In this document: piece after piece, positions 1 through 7,409 of the stretch
Position numbering within the stretch: position 1 is the first letter of the stretch
Layout: each line of letters opens with the position of its first letter
Source of the DNA: Casp-actino8 sp964563545
GTDB lineage: Bacteria > Actinomycetota > Acidimicrobiia > Acidimicrobiales > Ilumatobacteraceae
Direction of reading: 5' to 3'
Assembly (NCBI GenBank): GCA_964563545.1
Contig: CAZLXB010000018.1
Location: forward strand, 1-34,320
DNA length: 34,320 nucleotides
The notes under the pieces: generated by a model
Database searches by the model: none
Seen by the model: only the letters and a program-made list of their open reading frames with translations
What the model was told of the DNA's origin: nothing
Made by a program: the position numbers and the translations under genes

Positions 1-46
1 TTGACTACGGATCAAAAGGTTAGGGGTTCGAGTCCCTTCGAGCGCG
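1..46 (+). tRNA. tRNA-Arg(ACG), 3' part only
   Basis: The window opens inside a tRNA. The anticodon loop CTACGGA (5-11) gives anticodon ACG at 7-9, closed by TTGA (1-4) and TCAA (12-15). A five-base variable loop follows, then a T arm with stem 22-26/34-38 and loop TTCGAGT, and the 3' acceptor strand CGAGCGC (39-45) with discriminator G46. No CCA is encoded. The 5' half lies outside the window, so the gene is truncated by the window edge and not necessarily broken. Confidence 0.85.
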
Positions 47-54
47 CGAGAGTC

Positions 55-2430
55 TCAGATGAGCGTCACCGACGCCTTGGCCGAGGGCCCATAGCCATTC
101 TGGTTGCGGTACGACACCGAGAAGTCGTGTCGAGTGCCCGAGGTCAGGTTTGTGATCAGGCACAGATCCAGACCCATGATCGCGGCTCGCGCCGCGCAGA
201 TCGCCTCCACCCCGTCGACCTCGACCTTCGTGACAGTCACCGAAGCATCGGACGAAATCGGCCACACCAGAAGAACAGATCGACATGGGCCACACAAGAA
301 ATTGGCCAGAGTCAGGACGGCGAACGGCGGCGCGGGAACTGCACCCCATACCGCTGTCAACGAAGCCGACCTCGTGATCGAATCATGAAGAAGCGTGCCC
401 TCATCGTCAACAGTGCCCGAACGAGACCAACCCAAGAGCACGAAACCGGAACGAGAGCATTCGGCCTCCGTCGGCAGTGCCAGTGATGTTCGGAAGACTT
501 GCTGCCATGCGGCGTCGTGGGCGGATCCGCTGAATACACAGGTTCCACCATTGGGATCGAAAGTTGCGGTCTGATTGCCATGTCGCAAGTGTGACCGACA
601 GTTGTTGGTGTCCTCCGGGCCGAAGTCGATCGACCGCAGAACCGGGTAGCCATCGTTGAGCGATGATTTGATACACCAGACCGAACTGAAGTCCCACGGA
701 TCGACCAATGATGCGTCGGTGTATGTGCGCTGATCGAGCATCTCGGCGGTGGTGTTTCCGGCACCAAACAAGTCCGTCGCCGGAGCTGACAACTCGGAAT
801 CCCAAAAACTCGACACGATTTCCGCAGGACCAGGTATCTCCACGATCAGGGCTGCGGAAGTTACAGTGCCGACAGCGAGCCCAGCCGCATAGGAGCGTCT
901 AACAACTCCATCGGCTGAAACTTCATAGATCAGACCGGCCACTTGGGTGCCGCTGGCCTCGCCACGCGCGAACGAGTCGCTGACTTCGCTATCCGAGCCA
1001 AGCAGACTGATCAGACCGCCAGCGAAGAATGGTGCCGACACATCCCCGAGAGCGAACGATCTCTGGATGACCGTGTCGCTACTGGTGGCTCCGACCAAAC
1101 CACCGGCTCCCACGGCGGAAAAGTTGTAATCATCCGCATACTCATAGACCTGCGACGAGACATTGCCGGTTGCATAGGAGTCGCTGATGGCAACGTATGC
1201 GTCGGTGCTTTCGACATAACCGACGAGACCTCCCACCGTCAGATATCCGGTCACATTGCCGATCGCATACGACCGCGTAACGGGGGCGTCAATGGCCTTA
1301 CCTATCAGGCCACCGGCGAATTCGGGTTCATGGTCGTAATCGCCATCGTTTACTTCAACATCCGATTCGGAATACGAATCCTCAATCGACCAACCGTTGG
1401 CCTCGCCAACGAGCCCCCCGATCTGGCCACCACCGGTCACCTGACCGGTCGAGAAGGAATTGTGCACCCAACTCGGGGTCAAGGGGCTGTTGAGAGCGCC
1501 CACCAAGCCACCCACGAGTTCCGAGCCGCTTACCGATCCGGAAGCACTCGATGCCCTGATCGTGCCCTGATTTCCCTGCCCGAGGAGGCCCCCGATAATT
1601 GTTCGACCACTCAAGTTGACCGAACTCATCGATGACTCGATCGTCCCACCGGTGAACTCACCCACGAGCCCACCCAAGTTCCGACCTCCGACAAGTTCGC
1701 CCGTCGATGTCGAGTCTGAAACATCTGAGAATCTCGACGTTCCAACTAGGCCACCAGTGGAGGCCCAAGCATTTGAGTCCCTCGGAAAGTCCGGATCCTG
1801 GGTCGTGATGTCGACATCGGCCGACGAATCGACGATCGTCGCCTCTTCGGCATAACCAGCAAGACCACCCACATACTCGCCTGGACTCTCGAGCACGTTC
1901 ATCACGATCGTTCCGGAAACATCGATGTCGCTCACCACGACACTGCCCGACGAGCCGATGATCGACCCCGCCAGAATTCCGGAGTAGTCGACGTCCAAAC
2001 ACCCTGTGCTGTCTGCGTCCCGAATTTCAAAGTCGTGCACATGTGCACCCCCGGAGAGTCCCGCGAATAGGCCGACTTTGTAGTCGGACATCGGACATCT
2101 GATCCGAAGTCCCGAAATTCGATAGCCGTCGCCATCGAAGGATCCGGTGAAGTACTCCTCACTCAGGGAGTTCCCGATCGGGTCCCACGCGGATATCTCC
2201 GAGAGATCGATGTTGGAGGTCATTCTGAAGTCGTCGTCCCAACAAGCGCTGTGCTCGGTGATCCACACGAGATCATCATCGGTGGAAACCAGATACACAC
2301 CGCGCCGGTCGAAATGCGGAAGTCCACACCCGTCGACCGCCCGCACCGACGACCTGGGGATCACGACCGATGCCGCGGTCACAACTGCGAGAAGGATCAA
2401 CACTTTTCGGAGGCGAAAGACTGTAAGCAC
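55..2430 (-). CDS. Secreted GLUG-repeat surface protein with InlB-like and Fn3-like C-terminus
   Basis: The 791-residue product starts with a signal peptide (basic RLRK, hydrophobic 10-24, likely cleavage after about residue 31). From about 80 to 530 it carries roughly ten GLUG-type repeats of 25-40 residues, each with a GGLVG-like turn and an S-[YFS]-[AS]-x-G-x-[VL] strand. The segment 541-600 (FWDSE...GYPVLRS) is the cap typical of GLUG proteins. Residues 622-695 resemble an InlB/Listeria-Bacteroides repeat (TATFDPNGGT, GFVLLGWS), and 725-790 look like a fibronectin type III strand set. I see no LPXTG motif or late membrane anchor, so it is probably released or held non-covalently. The start is GTG with no clear ribosome binding site; an AT-rich TAATAC lies 11 bp upstream on the coding strand, which suggests leaderless transcription. 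The gene ends 9 bp from tRNA-Arg. Binding partner and role are unknown; adhesion is a guess from the family. Confidence 0.8.
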   Translation of the reverse strand: MLTVFRLRKVLILLAVVTAASVVIPRSSVRAVDGCGLPHFDRRGVYLVSTDDDLVWITEHSACWDDDFRMTSNIDLSEISAWDPIGNSLSEEYFTGSFDGDGYRISGLRIRCPMSDYKVGLFAGLSGGAHVHDFEIRDADSTGCLDVDYSGILAGSIIGSSGSVVVSDIDVSGTIVMNVLESPGEYVGGLAGYAEEATIVDSSADVDITTQDPDFPRDSNAWASTGGLVGTSRFSDVSDSTSTGELVGGRNLGGLVGEFTGGTIESSMSSVNLSGRTIIGGLLGQGNQGTIRASSASGSVSGSELVGGLVGALNSPLTPSWVHNSFSTGQVTGGGQIGGLVGEANGWSIEDSYSESDVEVNDGDYDHEPEFAGGLIGKAIDAPVTRSYAIGNVTGYLTVGGLVGYVESTDAYVAISDSYATGNVSSQVYEYADDYNFSAVGAGGLVGATSSDTVIQRSFALGDVSAPFFAGGLISLLGSDSEVSDSFARGEASGTQVAGLIYEVSADGVVRRSYAAGLAVGTVTSAALIVEIPGPAEIVSSFWDSELSAPATDLFGAGNTTAEMLDQRTYTDASLVDPWDFSSVWCIKSSLNDGYPVLRSIDFGPEDTNNCRSHLRHGNQTATFDPNGGTCVFSGSAHDAAWQQVFRTSLALPTEAECSRSGFVLLGWSRSGTVDDEGTLLHDSITRSASLTAVWGAVPAPPFAVLTLANFLCGPCRSVLLVWPISSDASVTVTKVEVDGVEAICAARAAIMGLDLCLITNLTSGTRHDFSVSYRNQNGYGPSAKASVTLI

Positions 2431-2431
2431 T

Positions 2432-2449
2432 TCTGTAACGTATTACAGA
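2432..2449. promoter_or_regulatory. Inverted-repeat operator candidate between the GLUG gene and tetR
   Basis: TCTGTAA (2432-2438) and TTACAGA (2443-2449) form a perfect 7-bp inverted repeat around CGTA. A further CTGTAA half-site sits at 2421-2426, inside the first codons of the GLUG gene. The repeat overlaps the likely -10 (TAATAC on the minus strand) of that gene and lies 37 bp before the TetR start. Symmetry and position fit a TetR-family operator that would repress the surface protein and possibly tetR itself; binding is inferred. Confidence 0.5.
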
Positions 2450-2486
2450 CCCTCAGCGTGTACAACTGTCTGCGGAAACGTCCACC

Positions 2487-3110
2487 ATGACCGCCTCAAA
2501 GTCCCCCGACCCCTCCACCCGAGACCGCCTGATCTCGGCGACCCTCGAACTCATCGACGAACTCGGTGAGTCGAAGGTCAAGGTCAACGATGTCGTCGAT
2601 CGGGCCGGCACCACCACCGGTTCGCTCTACTGGTTCTTCGACAGCCGTCAACACCTCATCAACACCGCGCTCTCCGAGCGATACGTCGGCCACATGCGAG
2701 TGGTTCTCGACACCGTCCGTGAGATCGTCAGAACTTCATCCGATCCGCTAGCCACCATGGCCGGCACATTCGTGGATCCGACCGAAGAAGCACGCGTCAC
2801 GGCGCGCCGACATCAGATCCGTGTCCTCGCCGACGCGCTGCACGATCCGAAACTCGGCGTCGAGGTCGCGCGGGTTCAGAAAGATTTCCTCGGCATCGTG
2901 ACCGGCCTCATCGAGGACGGACAACGAAACGGCCAAGTTCGCGACGACATCGATGCCTACTCCGCCGCCCTCACGATTCAGTGCGTTGCCATCGGACTCG
3001 CCGTGGCCGATCTCGCACCCGAACTCATGCCCGATCCCGTGGAGTGGTCGAAGATCAATCGGGGCCTCTTCGAGGGACTCGCTCCTCCGCCCGCCCAGAA
3101 GAAGATCTAG
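2487..3110 (+). CDS. TetR/AcrR-family transcriptional regulator
   Basis: The 207-residue protein has an N-terminal TetR helix-turn-helix (about 12-60). It starts with a TRDRLISATLELIDELG helix; the recognition part is VNDVVDRAGTTTGSLYWFF, with the typical G-[ST]-[LI]-Y-x-[FH]-F end. The rest is an alpha-helical ligand domain of ordinary length (about 75-200). It is divergent from the GLUG surface-protein gene, with an inverted repeat in the 56-bp space between them, so local repression is the simplest model. The ligand cannot be told from sequence. Only a weak GGAAA precedes the ATG. Its stop codon overlaps the stop of the convergent SET gene in a shared CTAG. Confidence 0.85.
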   Translation: MTASKSPDPSTRDRLISATLELIDELGESKVKVNDVVDRAGTTTGSLYWFFDSRQHLINTALSERYVGHMRVVLDTVREIVRTSSDPLATMAGTFVDPTEEARVTARRHQIRVLADALHDPKLGVEVARVQKDFLGIVTGLIEDGQRNGQVRDDIDAYSAALTIQCVAIGLAVADLAPELMPDPVEWSKINRGLFEGLAPPPAQKKI

Positions 3111-3598
3111 TTCATTCGTCGCTGGAGGTACGGCGAGAAATACCCCCGGTACTTCGCCTGGAGTTCAGGAATACGCCAGTCGTCTCCCGTCACTTGTCCT
3201 CGGCACGACGCCGAGCCGCACTCGCATGCGAACAGCACTTCGGGGTAGCCGTCGCACATCGCGTAGTCGAATGTGAGCTGCTCGCCGACCTTGATGTTGC
3301 GCAAGGCCACCACCACGATCTGGCCCGCGAGTCCGCAGTTCGGCTCACACGAGTGATTCACCATGTCGCCAGGCTCGGGTTCGTCGCCCGACATGAGATA
3401 CAAGTCGTCCTCGATCTGTATCGAGCGCGCTTGGCGATCCTCACTTGCCCGAAGCAGATGGCGGCGATCAACGACCCAGCCACCGAAGGCGGCGACGACT
3501 TCTCCCAGATCGATTGGCTCCAAGGCAAACGAACCTGACCCGCGCCCAGCGCCGACCACCCGAACCTCGGCTTTGGAGGTCAGCCAGTTGCAGTACAA
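3107..3598 (-). CDS. Small SET-domain protein (putative lysine methyltransferase)
   Basis: The 163-residue protein is essentially a single SET domain. GRGSGSFALEPIDLGEVVAAF (about 18-38) is the first motif, with the glycine-rich cofactor loop. MVNHSCEPNCG (79-89) carries the NHS cofactor and pseudoknot motif. GEQLTFDYA (105-113) holds the catalytic-type tyrosine Y112. A CxCx4C post-SET element (C125, C127, C132) probably binds zinc together with C87. All key residues are kept, so it should bind S-adenosylmethionine and methylate a protein lysine; the target is unknown. The start is TTG with a GAGAGG Shine-Dalgarno sequence ten bases upstream. It is convergent with tetR and 23 bp downstream of the lipoprotein gene on the same strand. 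Confidence 0.8.
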   Translation of the reverse strand: MYCNWLTSKAEVRVVGAGRGSGSFALEPIDLGEVVAAFGGWVVDRRHLLRASEDRQARSIQIEDDLYLMSGDEPEPGDMVNHSCEPNCGLAGQIVVVALRNIKVGEQLTFDYAMCDGYPEVLFACECGSASCRGQVTGDDWRIPELQAKYRGYFSPYLQRRMN

Positions 3599-3621
3599 CG
3601 AACCAGAACCTCTCGATGTCG

Positions 3622-4191
3622 CTATGACATGAATGCTTCGAGCGGAATGTCACACGCCGACAGGACATCGAAGATGTTCCCCATGGCTGCTGTGGGATCC
3701 ACGCTGTCGTCGCCCTTCAGCCCCGCGGCGAACAATTCTTTGAATGCCTCATCCTGCGTGAATTGCTCAGCCATGCATCCGGCCTGCTCTTCGGTCATCG
3801 CTCCGCCCCCCTGCTCCATGAAGGCATCGGTGAGCAGTTTCTCGAAATCGAAGCATTCACCATCGAAGAGAAGGTTCAAGAAATCGTTCGCTTGTTCGTC
3901 GGTCAGGGTCTCCATCGAGTCCAGGCCCGCGCCTCCCTCGATGTCGGCCGGAGACATCCCCGCCTTCTCGAAGCCATCCACACCGATCACCTTCACCACA
4001 CCCTCGGCGAGGCAACGCACCTGATCCTCTTCGAGCGGAAGTGTTTCGTCCTGTTCGAACGTCGACATGAGAGCGTCCACATAGGGTTCTTCGGCGGCAC
4101 TCGCCCCACCGGATGACCCGCTACCCCCGCCACCGCAGGACACCAGCGACACCACTCCGACCACCATCAAAGCCGACTTCATCCGATTCAT
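3622..4191 (-). CDS. Putative lipoprotein with internal duplication, function unknown
   Basis: The 189-residue product has a lipoprotein signal peptide (MNRMK, hydrophobic 7-18) and lipobox LVSC with C19 as the lipidated residue, followed by a Gly/Ser-rich linker (20-33). The body is acidic and appears to contain two related halves. The first has a Q-x2-C-x-A-E element at C60 and a later cysteine at C113 in LFDGECFDFE. The second repeats the pattern at C139 and C180 (LSACDIPLE). This suggests one disulfide per half. A good ribosome binding site (GGAGGGG) precedes the ATG. I do not recognise the family. The ABC exporter starts 121 bp away, divergently, which gives no firm functional link. Confidence 0.75.
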   Translation of the reverse strand: MNRMKSALMVVGVVSLVSCGGGGSGSSGGASAAEEPYVDALMSTFEQDETLPLEEDQVRCLAEGVVKVIGVDGFEKAGMSPADIEGGAGLDSMETLTDEQANDFLNLLFDGECFDFEKLLTDAFMEQGGGAMTEEQAGCMAEQFTQDEAFKELFAAGLKGDDSVDPTAAMGNIFDVLSACDIPLEAFMS

Positions 4192-4312
4192 GACCCCTCC
4201 GTTCGGAACCCGACCCTATTACAGCCGTCTCTCGGTCAGCGGAAATGAACGCCCGGAACCGAAGAGATGACCTTGGTCCCTGCTCAGAGCTCGTGCTTGC
4301 TTCCTACTCTCG

Positions 4313-5212
4313 ATGTCGATGGAGAGTCAGCCTTCGATCTCCGTGCGTGGTCTCACCAAGTTCTACGGTCGTCGGCTCGGGGTGGAAGGTGTCTCGTTCG
4401 ACGTTCAGCCGGGTCAGATCATGGGATTCCTCGGACCCAATGGTTCGGGCAAGACCACTGTGATGCGAATGATCACCGGCCTTCTACGCATCACTCGCGG
4501 CCAGGCTCACATCCTCGGTCGTGATGCGTCGGACCCCACTGGGCAGGTTCGTCGGGAAATTGGCTACCTCCCGGGCACATTGGCGCTCTACGAAAACCTC
4601 ACCGTCGGCGCGTACTTGCATCTCCTCGCCGATCTGCGGGGTGTGGATTGCTCGGCCTCGATCGGCTCGCTCACCGAACGGCTCACCGTGTCGTCGTCGG
4701 CTCCGATCGGCGGGCTCTCCAAGGGAAACAAACAGAAAGTCGGTGTCGTCCAAGCGCTGATGCACCATCCGAAGGTTCTCATCCTCGACGAACCGACCGC
4801 TGGCCTCGACCCGATCGTACAACGAGTATTCGAAGAACTCGTCCGTGAACACTGCGATCGTGGTGCCGCAGTACTCCTCTCATCCCATGTGATGAGCGAA
4901 GTCGAGCAACTCGCCTCCGACGTCATCATCCTCGACCACGGTCGTCTCGTCCTGCAGGACCGACTCGATCGCTTGAAGAGCCGGATCGAACGACGACTCC
5001 GCTTCGACTTCGCCGAATCCATCGATCCGACAGCCTTCGAACAGTGCGTGGGAGTCACCAAAGTCGTCGCCGACGGACAATCGATCATGTGCACAGTGAT
5101 CGGATCCGAGGCCCCGGTTCTCGCGTGTGCTTCGCAGGCCGGGGTCGTCACGGTGCAAACCTTCGAACCGACCCTGGACGAGATCTTCCTCACGGCAACG
5201 GCTGGTCACTGA
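4313..5212 (+). CDS. ABC-2 type exporter, ATP-binding protein
   Basis: The 299-residue ATPase resembles those of drug, antibiotic or NatA-like exporters. Walker A is GPNGSGKTT (41-49), the signature is the variant LSKGN (135-139) in place of LSGGQ, Walker B is VLILDE (155-160), the D-loop is AGLD and the switch histidine is H192. The C-terminal 80 residues are the usual accessory domain of exporter ATPases. The partner permease begins one base after the stop, so the two should be co-translated and form an inner-membrane exporter. A second in-frame ATG at 4319 is an equally possible start; neither has a good ribosome binding site, and TACTCT at 4305-4310 could be a -10 for a leaderless message. 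The substrate cannot be told. Confidence 0.88.
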   Translation: MSMESQPSISVRGLTKFYGRRLGVEGVSFDVQPGQIMGFLGPNGSGKTTVMRMITGLLRITRGQAHILGRDASDPTGQVRREIGYLPGTLALYENLTVGAYLHLLADLRGVDCSASIGSLTERLTVSSSAPIGGLSKGNKQKVGVVQALMHHPKVLILDEPTAGLDPIVQRVFEELVREHCDRGAAVLLSSHVMSEVEQLASDVIILDHGRLVLQDRLDRLKSRIERRLRFDFAESIDPTAFEQCVGVTKVVADGQSIMCTVIGSEAPVLACASQAGVVTVQTFEPTLDEIFLTATAGH

Positions 5213-5213
5213 A

Positions 5214-6011
5214 ATGTCGGGGCGACTCCTCCACAAATCTCTCGCCGACCGGCGGCGAGGTCTCATCGGCTGGATCAGCGGCATCGTCGGTCTGGTCGCC
5301 GTGCAGATGGCCGTGTATCCGACGGTTCGTGATTCGGCTTCCGACTGGGGCCAGGCCACCGAGTCGTTCCCCGAGGTGATGAAGGACATCTTCCGGATCA
5401 CCGACTACACCTCGGAAACCGGTTATCTCTCCACCGAGCTCCTCTCGTTCATGGTCCCGTTCATCTTCATGGGCCTCGGTGCGAGTTGGGGTTCTCGGCT
5501 CGTGGCCGAAGACGAGGAGGCCGGAACCGCCGACATTCTCTTCGCCCTCCCCCTCCGCCGACGCTCGATCCTGATCACCCGGGCCGCGGCCGGAGTCACG
5601 GCCCTCGCGGTTTGTGCTTCGGTGTTCGTGGTGTCTCTCGCCGTGGGTGCCCGTGTTCTCGACATGTCGATTCCCCTCGGGCACTTCGCCAATGCGGGTC
5701 TCATGGTCTTCGAAGTCGGTCTGGTGTCGTTCTCGATCGCCGCGCTCGTCGGTACTGCCACTGGCCATCGTGGAGTGGGGGTCGGTGTGGCCATGGGGAC
5801 GACGATCGCTCTCTTCGTCCTCTACTCACTCGCCCCACTCGTCGACATCTTCGAGAAAATCAATCCGTTCAACCCGATGCAGTGGACCCTCGGCTCCGAC
5901 CCACTAGTCGAGGGATTCCACCTCGACACCTTTGCCTACGTCGTGGTGAGTCTCGTCGTGGGATTCGCGGTCGCGATCCGTGTTCTCGATCGACGTGACA
6001 TCGCCGGTTGA
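5214..6011 (+). CDS. ABC-2 type exporter permease
   Basis: The 265-residue membrane protein has about six hydrophobic helices (near 17-37, 78-98, 125-150, 165-185, 195-215 and 235-255). After the second helix comes an SRLVAEDEEAGTADILFALP stretch, typical of ABC-2 permeases (the E-x-G-T-x-[DE] element before the coupling helix). The reading frame is open further upstream inside the ATPase gene, but the ATG one base after the ATPase stop gives the expected N-terminus. It forms the channel of the exporter with the preceding ATPase. Substrate unknown. Confidence 0.85.
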   Translation: MSGRLLHKSLADRRRGLIGWISGIVGLVAVQMAVYPTVRDSASDWGQATESFPEVMKDIFRITDYTSETGYLSTELLSFMVPFIFMGLGASWGSRLVAEDEEAGTADILFALPLRRRSILITRAAAGVTALAVCASVFVVSLAVGARVLDMSIPLGHFANAGLMVFEVGLVSFSIAALVGTATGHRGVGVGVAMGTTIALFVLYSLAPLVDIFEKINPFNPMQWTLGSDPLVEGFHLDTFAYVVVSLVVGFAVAIRVLDRRDIAG

Positions 6012-6045
6012 GCACCTCCTGATCGACCTCCGCTACATTCGCCGC

Positions 6046-6327
6046 ATGACCGCGCCCGACGATCGCTGGACATTCCTCAGCAATCACGCCCATGTGCTCG
6101 TGTGCCTCGCCGACGACCCCGATGCCTTGGTGCGCGAAATCGCCGACCGGGTCGGCATCACCGAACGCCGGGTCAACGGCATCATCGCCGAACTCGCCGC
6201 CGCCGGGATCGTCCGCATCCGCAAGGTCGGTCGCCGCAACCACTACTCCATCAATCGTCGGGCCCGATTGCGCCATCCCCTGGAGTCGCACAAGACGGTC
6301 GACGACCTGCTGAAAGCCGTTTCCTGA
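6046..6327 (+). CDS. Small winged-helix DNA-binding protein (MarR/ArsR-like)
   Basis: The 93-residue protein is almost only a winged helix. A VLVCLADDPDALVREIADRVG pair of helices is followed by the recognition helix ITERRVNGIIAELAAAGIV and a basic wing (RKVGRRNHYSI), near residues 18-75. There is no ligand domain or cysteine pair, so it may act as a simple DNA-binding switch or bind through its C-terminal helix. The frame is open upstream, but the ATG at 6046 gives the family-like N-terminus. It starts 34 bp after the exporter permease and ends 77 bp before the bicarbonate transporter, so it could regulate either; this is inference. Confidence 0.7.
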   Translation: MTAPDDRWTFLSNHAHVLVCLADDPDALVREIADRVGITERRVNGIIAELAAAGIVRIRKVGRRNHYSINRRARLRHPLESHKTVDDLLKAVS

Positions 6328-6367
6328 CCCACCGCACAGGAAGTTGGCCGGAAACTTCATCGGCAAT

Positions 6368-6395
6368 TTGTTTCAGGTAATAAAATGCTTATAAT
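6368..6395 (+). promoter_or_regulatory. Near-consensus promoter for the SbtA-like transporter
   Basis: TTGTTT (6368-6373), a 16-bp spacer and a perfect TATAAT (6390-6395) lie in an AT-rich patch that stands out from the GC-rich surroundings. The expected start of transcription is near 6402, only about three bases before the ATG at 6405, so the message would be leaderless or nearly so. This fits the lack of a Shine-Dalgarno sequence. Confidence 0.6.
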
Positions 6396-6404
6396 TTGGA
6401 TGGG

Positions 6405-7364
6405 ATGTCGCTCGCGGACCTCGTTCAGGACAACCTCACGTCGCCCGCCGTTCTGGCCTTCGCCCTGGGCTTTCTCGCCATCCGAGTGCACGGCAACCTT
6501 CATCTTCCCGAGCAGATCGCCACCTTCCTCTCGACGTACCTCTTGCTCGCCATCGGCATCAAAGGCGGACTGCGTCTACGCGAGGTCGAGTCCGCCGACA
6601 TGTGGCAGCCCGTTGTGGCCGTGCTCGCCCTCGGCGTCATCACACCACTCGTCACCTTCGTCGTCGCCCGAAGATTCCTGCGCTTCGAAGTCACCAACGC
6701 TGCGTCACTCGCCGCGCACTTCGGATCGGTCTCGGCCGTCACCTTCACCGCCGCTGAAACCTTCGCCCGCTCGGCGGGCACCCTCGAGGAGGGGTTCCTC
6801 CCCGCCCTCGTGGCGATCCTCGAGATCCCAGGCATTGTGATCGCACTTCTGCTCGCCCGCCGCCATTCGGCGTCATCGACGGTGAAAGACGCCATCCACG
6901 AAGTCCTCACCGGCAAGAGCATCTTGCTCCTCATCGGTGGACTATTGATCGGCTCGATCGGCGCCGAGAGCGCAGTGTCGAAGGTCGAACCCTTCTTCGT
7001 CGATCTCTTCCCCGGTCTCTTGTGTCTCTTCCTTCTCGATCTCGGATCACTCGCCGCCGAACGCTTCTCCGAGGTCCGTCGCGCCGGCGTTCGACTCATC
7101 GCAGTTGCCGTGACTCTTCCGGTGATCTTCGGATCGATTGGTGTCGTCCTCGGACACGCGAGTGGACTCTCCACGGGCGGGGCCATGGTTCTGGGCATCA
7201 TGGCGGCGAGCGCGAGTTACATCGCGGCGCCAGCCGCCGTGCGAGTGGCGCTACCCGACGCCGATCTCGGACTCAGTCTCGGCGTCGCCATCGGCGTGAC
7301 GTTTCCCTTCAACCTCATCGTCGGGATACCCCTCCTCAGCGAAATCTCCGAACTCGTCTCCTGA
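6405..7364 (+). CDS. SbtA-family sodium-dependent bicarbonate transporter
   Basis: The 319-residue membrane protein has about ten helices in two inverted halves, as in the SbtA family (Sbt_1, formerly DUF897). Recognisable stretches include FLSTYLLLAIGIKGG in the first half, AAHFGSVSAVTFTAA on the first core helix, and MAASASYIAAPAAVRVALP followed by GVTFPFNLIVGIP in the second half. These S/T-rich broken helices form the Na+/bicarbonate site in the cyanobacterial protein. Length matches the family, and no SbtB (PII-like) gene is visible nearby. The likely use is inward bicarbonate transport for carboxylases or pH balance; the substrate is assigned from the family only. A TTG three codons upstream is possible, but the ATG suits the leaderless promoter better. 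Confidence 0.82.
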   Translation: MSLADLVQDNLTSPAVLAFALGFLAIRVHGNLHLPEQIATFLSTYLLLAIGIKGGLRLREVESADMWQPVVAVLALGVITPLVTFVVARRFLRFEVTNAASLAAHFGSVSAVTFTAAETFARSAGTLEEGFLPALVAILEIPGIVIALLLARRHSASSTVKDAIHEVLTGKSILLLIGGLLIGSIGAESAVSKVEPFFVDLFPGLLCLFLLDLGSLAAERFSEVRRAGVRLIAVAVTLPVIFGSIGVVLGHASGLSTGGAMVLGIMAASASYIAAPAAVRVALPDADLGLSLGVAIGVTFPFNLIVGIPLLSEISELVS

Positions 7365-7409
7365 TCCGTCCCCGAGGTTGCGTTGTGGGGCGGCGGGGAG
7401 AATTTGCGC

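Noticed and set aside
4219..4224. A lone TTACAG half-site upstream of the lipoprotein gene as another TetR site
   Set aside because: A single 6-base match without its partner is expected by chance.
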